Position numbers and translations under genes: made by a program. Under the pieces are notes generated by a model. The model was given only the letters and a program-made list of their open reading frames with translations, ran no database searches and had not been told where the DNA came from. 64,000 nucleotides of DNA from Mortierella alpina (lineage: Eukaryota; Mortierellomycota; Mortierellomycetes; Mortierellales; Mortierellaceae): the NCBI GenBank assembly GCA_029449245.1, contig JANATF010000007.1, positions 1,984,001-2,048,000 of the forward strand. The letters run 5' to 3'. Positions 25,079 to 37,220 of the stretch are shown one piece after another; position 1 is the stretch's first letter, and every line of letters starts with the position of its first letter.

Positions 25079-27876
25079 ATGGCCGAATCACCCGTCCAAC
25101 TCCCCAAGACTGCGCTGGAGCTCAACGAGATCAAGCACCGCGTCGAGCTCCTTCTGCAGAGCAGTGGTGACGCCCTCGTCGTCGTGCCTGCGCATTCGCA
25201 GACCCTTGAAAACACATTGTTGCCCTTCCACGAGGCTCAGAGTGAAGCTGCTGCCTTGCAGACCGGATGCACTTTCCCTGCCATGGTAGGCACTAGCTCT
25301 GAAAATCCATCGCTGTCCCTGGGGCAAGAGATTTGATTAGCATGTCGCGTTACCTGACAACAGCAAGTTAACCGTAGGTGCATCTGGACAAAGAGGTTCG
25401 CGACGCTGCAACAGAGGCCAAGAAAGCCTTGCAAACCGCTTGGTCTGCGTAGGTGTCAGCGTGGAATGGGTCCGCTGCCTTGGGACGATCGCCGACAGAC
25501 GCATGCTCTCATTCCGCGTACTCACCATTGACTCCATGCTCCCTCGCTCTTCTTAGACTATATTCTAGAAGGGTAAACTTTTTTGAGAGCTCGACTGCGC
25601 AGACGGCTATGGCCATCGACCTATCCAACCGTGAATGCTCCCCGTTAACTCATTTGTCTGCAACCAACAGGATGTATACGCGATCCTTCGCCAGCTGGAC
25701 ACTCCAGAGAATTCTCGCGAGCCAACGACCGAGCGCCTGCTCAAGCACACTCTTAGACTCTTTGAACGGCATGGAGCAGCACTTTCAGAGCAGAACCAGA
25801 AAAAGCTGACGCACATTAGGACCGAAATCAGCGGACTGGAGCTCGATTTTCAAAAGGCCCTGAATGAAGATACAAGCTTCATCCTGCTCACCACGGAAGA
25901 GCTCGAGGGCTGTGACGAGGCATGGATGACAGGATTGGCGAAGGCTCAGGAGAACGGAGCGGAGCTCTTCAAGGTGACGATGAAAACGCCTGATATCCTA
26001 AACGTCAGCAGAAACGCCTCTTTGCCCGAGACCAGGAAACGCGTCTCGACCGCCTACCGCCAAGTCTGCACCGCGACCAACGGGCCTCTCCTCGAGAGAC
26101 TGATCCGACTGCGCCACGAGGCCGCGGTTTTGTTGGGACATCAGAGCCACGCTGCCTATCAACTTGACATCAATATGGCAAAAACAGTTGACAAGGTCGA
26201 GGAGTTTCTGCAAACAATCACAAAGTCAATTGGACAAAAGCGTGAGAGTGACAAGGAGGAGCTGTTGGAACTGAAGCGCGCCGAGTATGAGAGACGCGGT
26301 TGGAGCAGTCAGTATGATGGCAAATTGAACTCATGGGATGTCAAGTATTATCAAGAGATTCTGCTCAAGGAAAGATACGCCGTCGACAACTCTCTGATCC
26401 AGGAATACTTTGAGCTGAATCATGTCAGGGATCAAATCATGGGCATGTAAGTGCCGTTGTCCACAATTCCGTTTCTCTACTTCACTGTGGCCTTTGGAGC
26501 CACAGAGGGTTGGCTTTTTTGCTTGACACTGAACACCTTTTTTTTTTGTTATAACATTTAGTTATGCGGAAATCTTTCAGCTTCGGTTTGAAAACATCCC
26601 TGGTAAATACTGGGCAGAGGACGTTGCACTTTTTGCGGTGTACGACCAAAAGGCGCAGGACCTGGCAGGAGAGGTAGGCAAAAGAAATCCTTCTGCCTTC
26701 AAGATTGGATACTTTTATTTGGATGCCTTCCCACGCGCAGGCAAATACGGACACCAGTGTGTAGTGCCATTGCGTGCCAGCTATGTTGTCTCCAGCACTA
26801 ATGAGCATGTCCTTCCAGTTGGCAAGTTCCCAAATGCCTGCAGTGACGCCTGACCCACCCATAGCCTTACCGCGTCTAACCTGCGTTGTTTATTGCCCTG
26901 TCGTACTCTACAGCTGTCAATGTTGGCAATCTTTCTCGTCCCAATGCTGATCGTCCAGCGCTACTCAAGCACAGCGAGGTTATACAGGCTTCTGCCGTAT
27001 TTAGGCGTGCTTTGTGCTTATGAAGACCTCTAAATCCGAACGCTTTGCAATTTATTTTCTAGGCCAACACATTTTTCCATGAGTTTGGACACGTGTGCCA
27101 TGCCATGTCCAGCAAAGCGCGCCATTCCCTCTTTAATTTCTCCTGGTCGGTGGTGCCATACCCAACCTCCCTTGCTATGGACTTTCTCGAAGTTCCCAGT
27201 ATCATGCTTGAGAACTGGCTGTGGGAGCCGGCTGTCCTCAAGCGCCTTGGCAGGTAAGGAGAACGGGGGGGTTGTTCCGGTTCAAAGCCTGCTGCTCTGG
27301 TGCCAATGTTGTGGTTGTGAATCACAGTTTGGTGACTTATCTCACATCGCACCTTCACATAGACACTACAAAACAGGGGAGGAGCTGCCGGATAACCTAA
27401 TTGCATCGTTGGTTAAGACGCGCAAGGTCAGCAAAGGCCTCTTGTTCTCGCAGCAAGTTGCCGTGACCGCGATCGACCTAAAGCTCCATAGCATTGACCC
27501 TAGTCAGCGCCAGCAGTCCATCCCCGAGCTCTGGAAGGAAATGAGCGAGTCCTTGACGGGTGTGACGCTAGAGGACGCGCCTGGCGTGAACCCAGCATGC
27601 CAATTGTACCATATTGCGATGGGCTACGACTCATTGTACTACGTGTACGCATGGGCCGAGCTGCATGCGCACGATCTGTATACCCGATTCAAGACGGCCA
27701 ATACACAGTCGCACAACAACGCGGCCACGGGGGCGATGGATCCAGCTCTTGGTCGCGAGTACTGGGAGAAGGTCCTTGTTCCTGGAGCGACTGTTGACCC
27801 CATCGAGTTGCTGAGAAACTTTTTAGGGCGGGAGCCCAATGCTGATGCCTTCCAGCGCTACCTGGCAGAGCCGTGA
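25079..27876 (+). CDS. M3 family zinc oligopeptidase (thimet oligopeptidase / saccharolysin type)
   Basis: Eight exons: 25079-25285, 25378-25448, about 25557-25635 (unresolved), 25671-26446, 26562-26842, 26914-26978, 27063-27253, 27363-27876. The zinc motif HEFGH follows ALLKHSE-ANTFF at exon 7, with the downstream MDFLEVPSIMLENWLW that supplies the third ligand Glu. The C-terminal substrate loop MGYDSLYYVYAWAEL is also typical. The N-terminal helical region (VHLDKEVRDAATEA, then DVYAILRQLDTPENSREPTT) fits the family. Length, near 690 aa, is normal. These enzymes cut short peptides in cytosol or mitochondria; no clear targeting peptide is seen. The oddity is exon 3: its frame ends AIDLSNRE, which should join directly to DVYAIL, but no GT donor permits that. 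See findings. VPS27 follows 193 bases downstream on the same strand. Confidence 0.88.
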
Positions 27877-27966
27877 TGATAGTTCGACCGTAGAGTGTGT
27901 CCTGTCGAGAGATATGACGTTGTGTCAGGCCTCCACGTTTCTCTGTCCCAGCAGTCGGCGCAGTAG

Positions 27967-27975
27967 TATATAAAT
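27967..27975 (+). promoter_or_regulatory. TATA-like element upstream of VPS27
   Basis: TATATAAAT lies about 100 bases before the VPS27 ATG within the short M3-VPS27 spacer, a suitable position for a core promoter. Confidence 0.5.
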
Positions 27976-28069
27976 CGATTTTGTGCCCCATATTTCTTTC
28001 CCTATTGATCATTCTCCGCACCACTCACACAGCACCCACCTTTACCTTCACGTTCTCACATTCCTTCCA

Positions 28070-30572
28070 ATGTCCTGGCTGTGGAGCACATCTGCAATCG
28101 ATGAGCTTGTCGGTAGCGTGCATTTGCTGCTCTTGCCTATTCTTCTCTTACATCAACGTCATACGCTCGCATTCTGACATTTTGGACCTGTTTCCTAGAC
28201 AAGGCTACATCAGAAAACTTGCCTGCGGGCACAGACGACTTGGCACTGAACCTCGAGATTTGCGACCAGGTCCGGTCCAAACAGGTCTCGCCCAAGGACG
28301 CCGCGAAGGCGCTCAAGCGTCGTATCGGCCACAAGAACCCTAATGTTCAGCTGCTGGCGCTTGGGGTAGGCTACTCATTGATGCATGGCTGTTCGAGCTT
28401 TGACTTTTGCATGGGCTTTGATGCGGCGACTAAAGTACCATGACCATTGTTTCCTTTTTCCGTTGTAGCTGACTGATGTGTGCGTCAAGAATGGAGGACA
28501 GCATTTTCTTGTTGAGGTTGCATCGCGCGATTTCGTTGACCACTTGACATCAGTTCTGAAAGCGCCTGTAAGTCTCCATTCGTCGGCCTTGGCATTGTAG
28601 ATTTTATGATGTCTGATTTTTTTTTTTTACTACTGTAATCTTGTAGAGTTGCAACCTTGACGTCAGGAACAAGATCCTGATGCTCGTGCAGACCTGGGGC
28701 AAACTCTTTAGAGGAAAGCCAGGCCTGGGATATGTCTGCGATACCTACATGATACTCCAGCATGAAGGCTATCAGTTCCCTCCCTTGGACAATGTCGGCG
28801 CAGCATTGGTGGAAACTCAGGCTGTAAGATGGAACTGCATGGTTTGCACGCTGTCGCGGCCGTTGGCCATGCAGGGATAACGACGACTCGACTGACAATC
28901 CCTATTTGATATCGCGCTGTAGCCTCCAGACTGGACAGACTCGGACGTGTGCACTCGCTGTCGCACTACCTTCACGCTCACAAATCGTAAGCACCATTGC
29001 CGTGCCTGTGGTTCGACCTACTGTGGACAATGCTCAAGCAAGACCATGTCTCTACCCAACTTGGGTGTCACTCAGGAGGTGCGTGTCTGCGACGGATGCT
29101 GGATGAAGAAGAAGATGGGCAACAACAGTGCGATCCTGCAGGACACTTTGGGATTGGGTGGCCCAGCAGAGCTGGTGCCTAGCATCAGCAAACCAGCTGC
29201 TGCGACGACCACCGCAGCACCGTCATCATCGGCAGCGGCGGCTGAAAATGATGACGAGGATTTGAGAAAGGCGATCGAGCTTTCTCTCAAGGAGTCCAAC
29301 TCTCGACCAGGGTATTCTGCAAAGCAGCAAGAGCGTGAGCCAGTGCAAAGCACAGCAGGAGGCCATGCCGAGGACGACGATGCGGACCTCTTGGCAGCCA
29401 TTGAAGCCTCACTGCGGGAGACAAATCTTAACCAGCAATCCAGCCATGATGGACCGGACCAGCGACAGTCATCTTACGCGGCCTACAGTTATAGCAGCCA
29501 GATCGAGGTAAGATGCTGCTGTGTTTGTGTTGCTTTGGTGCCGAAAACGTTATCTGTGTATTTGTAAAAGACTTTTTATTGAATGTCCCTCTTTTCCTAT
29601 AGAAGACAAGCGCTCCTGCAGCCAACGATCTGACAAAGACCGAGAAAGAGAATATTGAGATGTTTTCTTCACTTGTGGACAGGATTCAGATGATGAATGG
29701 GGATGTGGCAGGGAACCGGGAGGTTCAAGCCCTCTATGAGCAAATCTCCAAGTTGCAAACCAAGGTGTCTCTGAGCCTTGAGGAGGCAGCCAAGAAGCAG
29801 CGTAGGTGCCGGATCATGTAACTGTGAGGACCAGAACAGAGAGGTAGAGACAAAGTTACCACTCGGCAATGTTTTCATTAACGCTGTAACTTGGTCTTTA
29901 GAGGATGTTATGGATTTCAACGACAAGATTGACCAGGCTGTCCGGATGTATGACCATTTGCTCCAAGAACGACTAAACTCGACCTATCAGCGCAGGATGA
30001 ATGCAAACAGCTACGGCTATCCCGGTGTCCAGCAGCAGCATTCAGGAGGCTCGCCTGCTCTCAACGCCTCCATGCCTGCTCAGACGCAATCAAACAGCCA
30101 TGTATACCCGCATTTGACCGGATCGGACCCTAGGTACACGCCGTATGCCCCAGGCGCGCCGCAGCCTCACCAGGCACCTGCGCCATTTGCCCCGCAGATG
30201 CCTCTGCCACAGTCCTCGCACCAGTATCAGTCTACGTACTCGGAATACACGCCTTCGTCCTTTGCGACGGCTCCGCCGATCTCTCAGCCGATTGCTGCGC
30301 ACGAGTCACTGGCACCGCAGGCTTCTTTCCAGTCTAGTCAGGCTGGCCAAGATTCGTATCATGCATCTGCGCCTAATGCTGCCCAGTCGCCATTTGCACC
30401 TTACAACATTCCACAACAACAACAGCATCAGCAACAACAACAACTGCAACAGCAACAGCAGCATATGCCGATGCAGTACCAGAGCCCTCCTTCGTTACAG
30501 ACATACGCACCAGTTGCGCCCGTTGCACCTGTTGCCGTACCCGTGGAGGAGAAGCCTCTGATCGAGTTGTAG
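28070..30572 (+). CDS. VPS27: ESCRT-0 subunit Vps27 (HRS)
   Basis: Seven exons: 28070-28112, 28199-28365, 28469-28567, 28647-28823, 28923-29507, 29603-29801, 29902-30572, about 646 aa (yeast Vps27 is 622). A VHS domain fills residues 1 to about 150 ([20 protein letters not shown], then [13 protein letters not shown]). A FYVE zinc finger follows at about 163-225 with [14 protein letters not shown] and RVCDGC, the PI3P-binding signature. Two ubiquitin-interacting motifs sit near 272 ([14 protein letters not shown]) and 313 ([14 protein letters not shown]). A coiled coil for Hse1/STAM binding is at about 370-450, then a Pro/Gln-rich tail ending PLIEL, a clathrin-box-like motif. The protein sorts ubiquitinated cargo on endosomes into multivesicular bodies. 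All junctions are GT-AG. Confidence 0.96.
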
Positions 30573-31227
30573 CGTGAGGTTAAATCGCGGCAATAGAAAG
30601 CAGTCCCAGCCCATCCTGATATTTTCCCCTCCTTGTCTTTTTTTTTTCTGTCGTCTTTCCTCTTGTCCACGTTTTGTCCTCTTTGTCCATTGGTTCCTCG
30701 CCAACCCTGCATACATTGCCCGACTCTGAAGAAAAAAAGGAATTGTTAGTTACAAGCACGCTACGTTTCTATGAGCTCTAATCGTCTGTCTGTGTCCGGT
30801 ATGTGCAAGCCATGGGTGGTGTCTGTGTTTTCTGTTTGTTTGACTTCAGCAGCAGTCGAGAATAGACTCGCTGTCCCCATTCGTGACATGTTGCGCGAAG
30901 GGAGGAAGGAAGGAATGTAGGAAGGAAGGAAGGAAGGAGAGAAGGAGAGAGAGAGAGAGGAGAATAGGGAGTGGGTGCAAACTGCAAAGGGGAGGGGGTC
31001 AGAGGTCGCCACAACACCGCAACCACCACTACCCACACGGCCCATAAGCCCAGCCAACACACACATCCAATGGTGCAGTCTGTCGTGGATAGATACGCGC
31101 TTCCCCCCTCTCGCCCTCTTTCTCGCGGTGTGCATGTTTGCATGATGCCGTATGTTTCCCTTCTCGCCGCTGCGCTGTCCTTTAGTGGGGATGTCTATGT
31201 ACATATCCGCTCCCTATTCCTCATCCC
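30573..31227. other. Spacer and promoter before CUL4
   Basis: About 650 bases, tandem orientation. Includes a GGAA-rich tract at 30898-30960 with AAGG units. No gene is seen. The CUL4 transcript could begin here with an untranslated or missed first exon. Confidence 0.5.
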
Positions 31228-34200
31228 ATGTTACCAGCCGCCATGCTCAGTGCGGACGAGGCCAAGCATGTCGACACTGCGCTTGTTCTGACTTGCATTC
31301 TCACTCTGCTCCTTGTGCTCTACTCCCACCTCCGCCTCTCTCCCACGCCCGCGTCGTCTGCCGCAGAAGCAAGCTCGAGCAAGAAACGGAAATCGACCAG
31401 CATTGCCGCGCGTCCCTCTGATTCAGCCACTGCAGACGGGTCATCGTCCTCGATCCGGCCTACGTCCTCTGCCTCTTCTTCCACGCTGCGCTCCTCCTCC
31501 TCTTCCTCGTCCGCCTCGTCCACGCTACCCCTCAAAGTTCTTCCACCCAACCCTCTCGAAAACTCATTTGCACGCGCCCGTGAAATCGAGAATTCAAAGC
31601 GGAGGCGCACTTACTCCTCAGGACTAGCAGCCAGTGACAGCAACAGCACCATGTCCATCGAGTCGCACCCCAACTACTTTACAAACGCCAGTACGGGCTC
31701 AAGTTCCAGTGGACATGGACTGGGACGGGCTGGACCACGGTCAGCAGACCCGTGCTCCGCGTCTGCCTCCACCGTCTCCTCAAACGGCATCAAGACTAGC
31801 ACACCGGTCGTTCGTCGGACGGGCGTCCAAGGAAAGCAACCAGTTAAAAAGCTCGTCATCAAGAACTTTACAGGTATGGTGTCTGGCTGGGCACATATTG
31901 CACCTTTTGATGCCTTGTCTGAGACGCACTTTCTATCTCTCTCAACTCATATGCAGCACGCAGCTCGTTAAATATTTGCATCATGGCAGACTGTCTTTAA
32001 GTTCTCTGTTAACCCTTTATTCCCGCTCGCCGTAAATAGTAACACCCCAGCTGCCCAAAGACTACGAGCTTGAGACGTGGAAGGTACTCCAGCAGGCAGT
32101 GCGAGCCATCCAGGAATCCAAGCCTGTCGCTTCTTCACTCGAAGAGCTCTACAAGACATGCGAGAATCTTTGTCACCAAAAATACGGCGATTCACTTTAC
32201 AAAAAGCTATCAGCAGAGGTCGAGAGCCATGTCCACAAGGTGGTTGAGGAGCTTTTGCGCAATAACTCGGACCAGGACACGTTTCTGGAAGCAGTGCATG
32301 CTGCGTGGACGGATCACTGCCGGCAGCTGATCATGATTCGCAGCATCTTTCTCTACCTCGACCGCACCTTTGTCCTGCAGACCCTAGGCGTATCCAGCAT
32401 CTGGGAAATGGGACTCGACCTCTGGCGGCGCCTGGTGATGAACCAGAACGAGATCCGGAGCAAGGTTTTAGGCGGCATTCTTCATTTGATCGACAAGGAT
32501 CGTGGCGGCGATGCCATTTCGCAGCCCCTGATCCTGTCACTTTTGCGAATGCTGGCGGACATTCATATGTATACCTCGGTCTTTGAGACTCCGTTCCTGC
32601 AGGCTTCGCGACTGTATTATCACGTCGAGGGCGAGAGCAACGTGCACCGACTCACCGTGCCAGAATACCTTCGATATGCGCAGCAGCGGCTACTGGAAGA
32701 AACTTCACGCTTCGAGGGATACCTGGACAAGTCCACCAGGCGGGGTCTGATCTCTGCGGTTGAAGGAGAGCTTCTGGAGCGATGGACTGACATGCTATTA
32801 CAAAAGGGCTTTGAGGGCGTGATGACTGACCACAATTTGTCCGATCTCAAGTTGTGGCACGACCTGTTAACACGAGTGAACGGACTTGAAAAGTTGAGTC
32901 TACACTTTGGAAACTACGTTAAGGTATGCCCTTGTTTAGACGAGCTCTTATTATGACTGGCGACTCGGAGCAAAATTCTTGGAAGACCCTATGCTGACTG
33001 CGGCCCTTTCTCATTTTTTTTTTTACATTCTGATGATAGAAAACCGGCAAAGCGTTGGTGGTGGACCCTGCACGCGACGATACGATGGTGGAGGAGCTGC
33101 TCAAGTTCAAACTCGGAGTGGATGAGGTTGTGAGCAAGTGCTTCCAGAGCTCTGACCTCTTCCTCAATGTTCTCAAGGAGTGCTTCGAATCGTTCGTCAA
33201 CACACGTCAAAATAAGCCTGCTGAGCTGGTGGCTAAATACCTGGATCTGCGACTGCGGAGTGGCAACAAGGTACCTCCTATGAACGCCTGCACTTGCAGG
33301 ACGCTGAGTGCAGTTTGTGTTACACGATGGTTTTCCTTTGAGCAAGTGCACGAACTGACAGTATATACCGCTATTTATGCCTACAACATGTGCTTCACAG
33401 GATTTGTCGGATGAGGAACTGGAGTCCATTTTGGATAGAGTCTTGATTTTGTTCCGGTACATTCAAGGCAAGGATGTATTTGAAGCGTTTTACAAACGCG
33501 ATCTCGCCAAGCGTCTGCTGCTCAACAAAAGTGCTTCGTTCGATGCTGAGAAGAGCATGTTGAGCAAGTTGAAAGCCGGTAAGTACGCACTTTCGCACTC
33601 GCGAGCGAATCAATGACGAACATGCACGAATGAGGGGTATATTCGTCCTCGCCATGTTGCTGATAGCCTTTTTTACAATAATGCTATTAGAGTGCGGATC
33701 TGGATTCACAACAAAGCTGGAAGGCATGTTCAAGGACATGGATACGTCAAAGGATATCATGACCAACTTTAGAGTACGTCAGGCATCTGCAAGCATGAAT
33801 GCAATTATTTCTGACTGCCAAAACACGGCAACTAATTCTAGCTTCTTGCATCATTGCTCCTTAGGCAAGCAAGATGCATAGCAAGATAGGACAATTGGAT
33901 TTGAGTGTCAATGTGTTGACACAAGGAAACTGGCCAACATATCCACCTGCAGAGGCGAACATCCCGGATCAGGTATTTTGCAAGCACGACGGATCCTTGT
34001 GCGGCCCTCAAACGTGCATTGATCACTCTGGCGTTGCTCACAAGTCTCTTACTCTTCCTCTCAATAGATCTCCCAATGCCAGGAAATATTCAAGGAATTT
34101 TATTTATCCAAGCACAAGGGCAGACGACTGATGTGGCAAAACTCATTGGGACACAGTGTAGTAAAGGCTCACTTTCCACTGGTAAGAACTACGATTGCAG

Positions 34201-34997
34201 TTCAGTAAGCTGTATGTATGCATGGTGTTCATCATTTCTTACCATCCTTTTTCTGTATTTCACTGAATATAGGGCTCCAAGGAATTGCAGCTCAGTTTGT
34301 TCCAAGCCATCATTGTGTTGCTGTTCAACGACATTGGGGACGCAGCCCTCTCTTACAAGGATATTAAGCAGCTCTCAAATATCGGTATGGCAGAAGAATC
34401 TTGTCTTCACCTCTGAGTGACTTTGAACTCTACGATCTGCACAAGTGACTGACGCTATCCTTTTTCCTCAATACAAAAACTGCAGAGCCGAAGGAACTGA
34501 ACCGGACGTTGCAGTCGTTGGCGTGCGGCAAATACCGCGTGCTGTCGAAGCATCCCAAGTCAAAGGATGTTTCAGAGACGGACGAGTTTATGTTCAACAA
34601 GGACTTTTCAGCATCTTTGACCAGGATAAAAATCAACGCCATTCAGCTCAAGGAAACGCAGGAGGAAAATGCGTCGACCAACGAGCGTATCTTCCAAGAT
34701 CGCCAGTTCCAGGTCGATGCAGCGATTGTGCGCATTATGAAGACGCGCAAGCAGCTTTCGCACACGCTTCTGATCAGCGAGCTTTTTGATCAACTGAAGT
34801 TTGCTGTCAAGGTAACAAAAAAGAAGGAGGGCCTCAATCTGATGTTGTAGACGAGCGAGTTACAAGTCTTTATGTTAACCCTCGTGTGTGCATTGAAATA
34901 GCCGACTGATCTCAAGAAGCGCATTGAGAGTCTGATCGACCGAGACTACCTGGAGCGCGAGAAGAACGACCAGAGTCTTTACAAGTATGTCGCTTAA
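31228..34997 (+). CDS. CUL4: Cullin-4-type ubiquitin ligase scaffold
   Basis: Ten exons: 31228-31873, 32040-32923, 33040-33270, 33401-33578, 33691-33773, 33865-33972, 34068-34181, 34273-34384, 34486-34811, 34902-34997, about 925 aa. The cullin body opens [10 protein letters not shown], as in CUL4, and continues with [19 protein letters not shown]. The cullin-homology block includes [18 protein letters not shown] and [19 protein letters not shown]. The neddylation site lies in [12 protein letters not shown] and the end [20 protein letters not shown] is the winged helix. CUL4 bridges DDB1-type adaptors and RBX1. The N-terminal 215 residues are a Ser-rich extension with KKRK and KRRR nuclear-type signals, as in CUL4B, but begin with an unexpected hydrophobic stretch. 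The start is therefore uncertain: ATG 31228 or 31243, or an internal one such as MSIESHP. It is convergent with IDO, 125 bases apart. Confidence 0.95.
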
Positions 34998-35122
34998 GAG
35001 ATCTGTTGCTTTCAGGGCGATAGTCTAGGGCGATAGTCTAGTCTTGCACCAAAGTATATTTTCTGGAACACCCATCTCTATCTGTTACTAAGGTGAAGGG
35101 ATCTCCACGTCGAGTTACGCGT

Positions 35123-36793
35123 CTACTTTTTGGCGCCGACTTGCACTTTGGAGGCGTTGGTTTCGTCGCGATTGGTCTTGAGGAAGGGCATCAGATCGCT
35201 TCCTCCTGTGCCCTGGATGGCTGGCTCATCCGCCTCTTGGCTCGATTCAGCAGCAGCAGTTTCCTGTGTTGTTGCAGGCAGGGTCTGTTCTGTCTTTACG
35301 CGGTAGTCCTCCCATCCCTCGGGTGGGCCACGCTTGGCTTGGGTTAGGATGTAACGGGTCACAATCTGAATATGTGTATCTCTGAACAGTTTGATTTGAT
35401 GGACACAGGCATCGTATGCAGTGACCAGATCGGTCACAGCGATGGAGGAAGGGTTCGAGTCAGCCTTGGAGAGGACATAAGAGCGAAGGTTGGCGACTTG
35501 AGCGAGGTGATCCAGGAGGGCGCGGTGCGGGCCAGGCATGAAGCCCTTCATTTTGAGCAACAGGGCATTGGGGGTTTTTGTGGGGTTGCTGCTGTTATCT
35601 TGAGATTTTTGATAATGCTCAATGCCAAAGATGAGATCGAGGGCAGGGAAGAGGGAGGATTGACCCGCAGTGGCGCCCATGAGATGTTTGCGCTCGTTGT
35701 TGTTGACACCTTTGTACTCGAGGCCGTTGGGGAGACCGAGGCTGGCGAGGTTTTCGGATCCGGCCAGGAACTTGCGGATGCGCCAGTAGAAGACCTCGGG
35801 CGCGCAGTTTTCGAACATGCGAGCTAAAACAAAAAAAAAAGATAGGAGGAGGAAGGCGGCGTCAGTCAGCCTTCGCCATCATTTCCACTGCAACCGAAAG
35901 CCCTAGATGAGTATGACAACGTACCTAAAAGTTTGCCGACCTTCTGTAGGTGTGACAAGGCGATGTTCAGGTTCTGGGTGACGGTGGCGAGGTCATCTTC
36001 TCGAACAGCTTGCATGGCGTCCAGCAGTGGCTGCAGAGAGCTGCCTCCTGCGATCTCGACCGCCACAGAGATGATATCGAACCAGTCTTCGTCTGGGGTA
36101 CCGGTCATGGTGGTGAGCGTGGTCAGGTTCCTATGGGAGATTACATTTTTTATGAGCAAAAACACGACAAGCAAAAACAAAAAAACAAAAACAAAAAAAA
36201 GGAAAGCCTACTCGACGTCATAGGGACCGTTGGGATCCTTCAGCTTCCAGTTCCAGAGATCGTTTGACGCGTAGGTGAGGACGGGCGGGATGTCGATGAG
36301 ATCGGAGATGGCTTGCCAGGGGACAGCCAGCGATGCTGGGATGGACTATGTAAGAGGGGCGGACGGTACATAGTTCAGTGGGATCGCTCTCCTCCGCAGT
36401 CTCAAAGAGAAAGGAGGGCGCGTCAGATTCATTTCTTAATAGTTCTATATTTACCTGAGCAATGTCAAGACCGGCGCCCCAGACGTAGCTGTGGGCCATG
36501 AAACAAAGGATGGTGTAAGCGCGTTGCTTCTCTGGATGGGTGTCGAGGTGGGAGATGGCTAGCTGGGGCATGCTGTCGATGCGGGAGCGGAGCTGTCTCG
36601 AGTCCATGAGGGTATTCAGATGATCCATGATCTCTTCCCACGGCTGGTAGTAGACCTGAGGGAGCCGGGTGAGGGGCTGAGGGTGTGGGACAAAGCCCGT
36701 GCGGGGTGAGACATCATAGTCTTGAAGGACGGGGAGGGCACGCTGTGGTTGCGTCTCGACGAACTGTGCTTGGGGGGTGGAAGTGGCGAGCAT
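35123..36793 (-). CDS. BNA2: Indoleamine 2,3-dioxygenase
   Basis: Four minus-strand exons: 36793-36455, 36345-36212, 36130-35925, 35823-35123, about 459 aa. The family pattern is complete: DYDVSPRTGFVP and the Arg/Leu-Pro entry, HSYVWGAG, then SIPASLAVPWQAISDLIDIP, LTYASNDLWNW, and FYWRIRKFLAG. AGQSSLFPALDLIFGIEHYQ precedes GFMPGPHRALLDHL. The heme-proximal His is His ~377 in FRDTHIQIVTRYI. The enzyme opens the indole ring of tryptophan to N-formylkynurenine, the first step of de novo NAD synthesis. No targeting signal is seen. An ATG 19 codons upstream (36850) is also in frame; I chose 36793 because the upstream part lacks family similarity. The C-terminus is extended by a charged, non-conserved tail of about 60 residues. 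Confidence 0.95.
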
Positions 36794-36940
36794 GATGTTG
36801 CTGGAGTGTTGAGAAAGAGCAGAAGAAGGAAGATAAGGTGCAAAAAACAAATTCGGACATCTTGCTCCGAGCGAGGGTGGCCCATTTTATCCGCTGGAGA
36901 ACAAACGCGTGGCACCAGCTTCGATTGAAAAACAAGAAAA

Positions 36941-37002
36941 GGAGTCATGGCGCCACAAGTCGATAGCCTTCAAAAAGGAGTCATGGCACCAAAAGTCGAT
37001 AG
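36941..37002. repeat. 36-bp-period tandem duplication
   Basis: GGAGTCATGGCGCCACAAGT at 36941 recurs at 36977 with two changes, each copy followed by CGATAG. Lies between the IDO promoter and the LINE-like fragment. Confidence 0.8.
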
Positions 37003-37220
37003 ACTTTACCGGATCCCCATAGAAAGGGCTATTTTGCAGAGGCTGGTAATGTCGAGTGTCGTGTCCATGTTGGGAAGGCGGGAGGAAGAGAGGTTCAATA
37101 GAAGGTCATCGATCAACATCTATTAGTCATCGCGGCGCCTCAAATGAGAGGAAGAAAACTATATATATTTGCAGGTTTCGCGTTCGAAGCATCATAGTGC
37201 ATGTCGATCCCCAGCACAGT

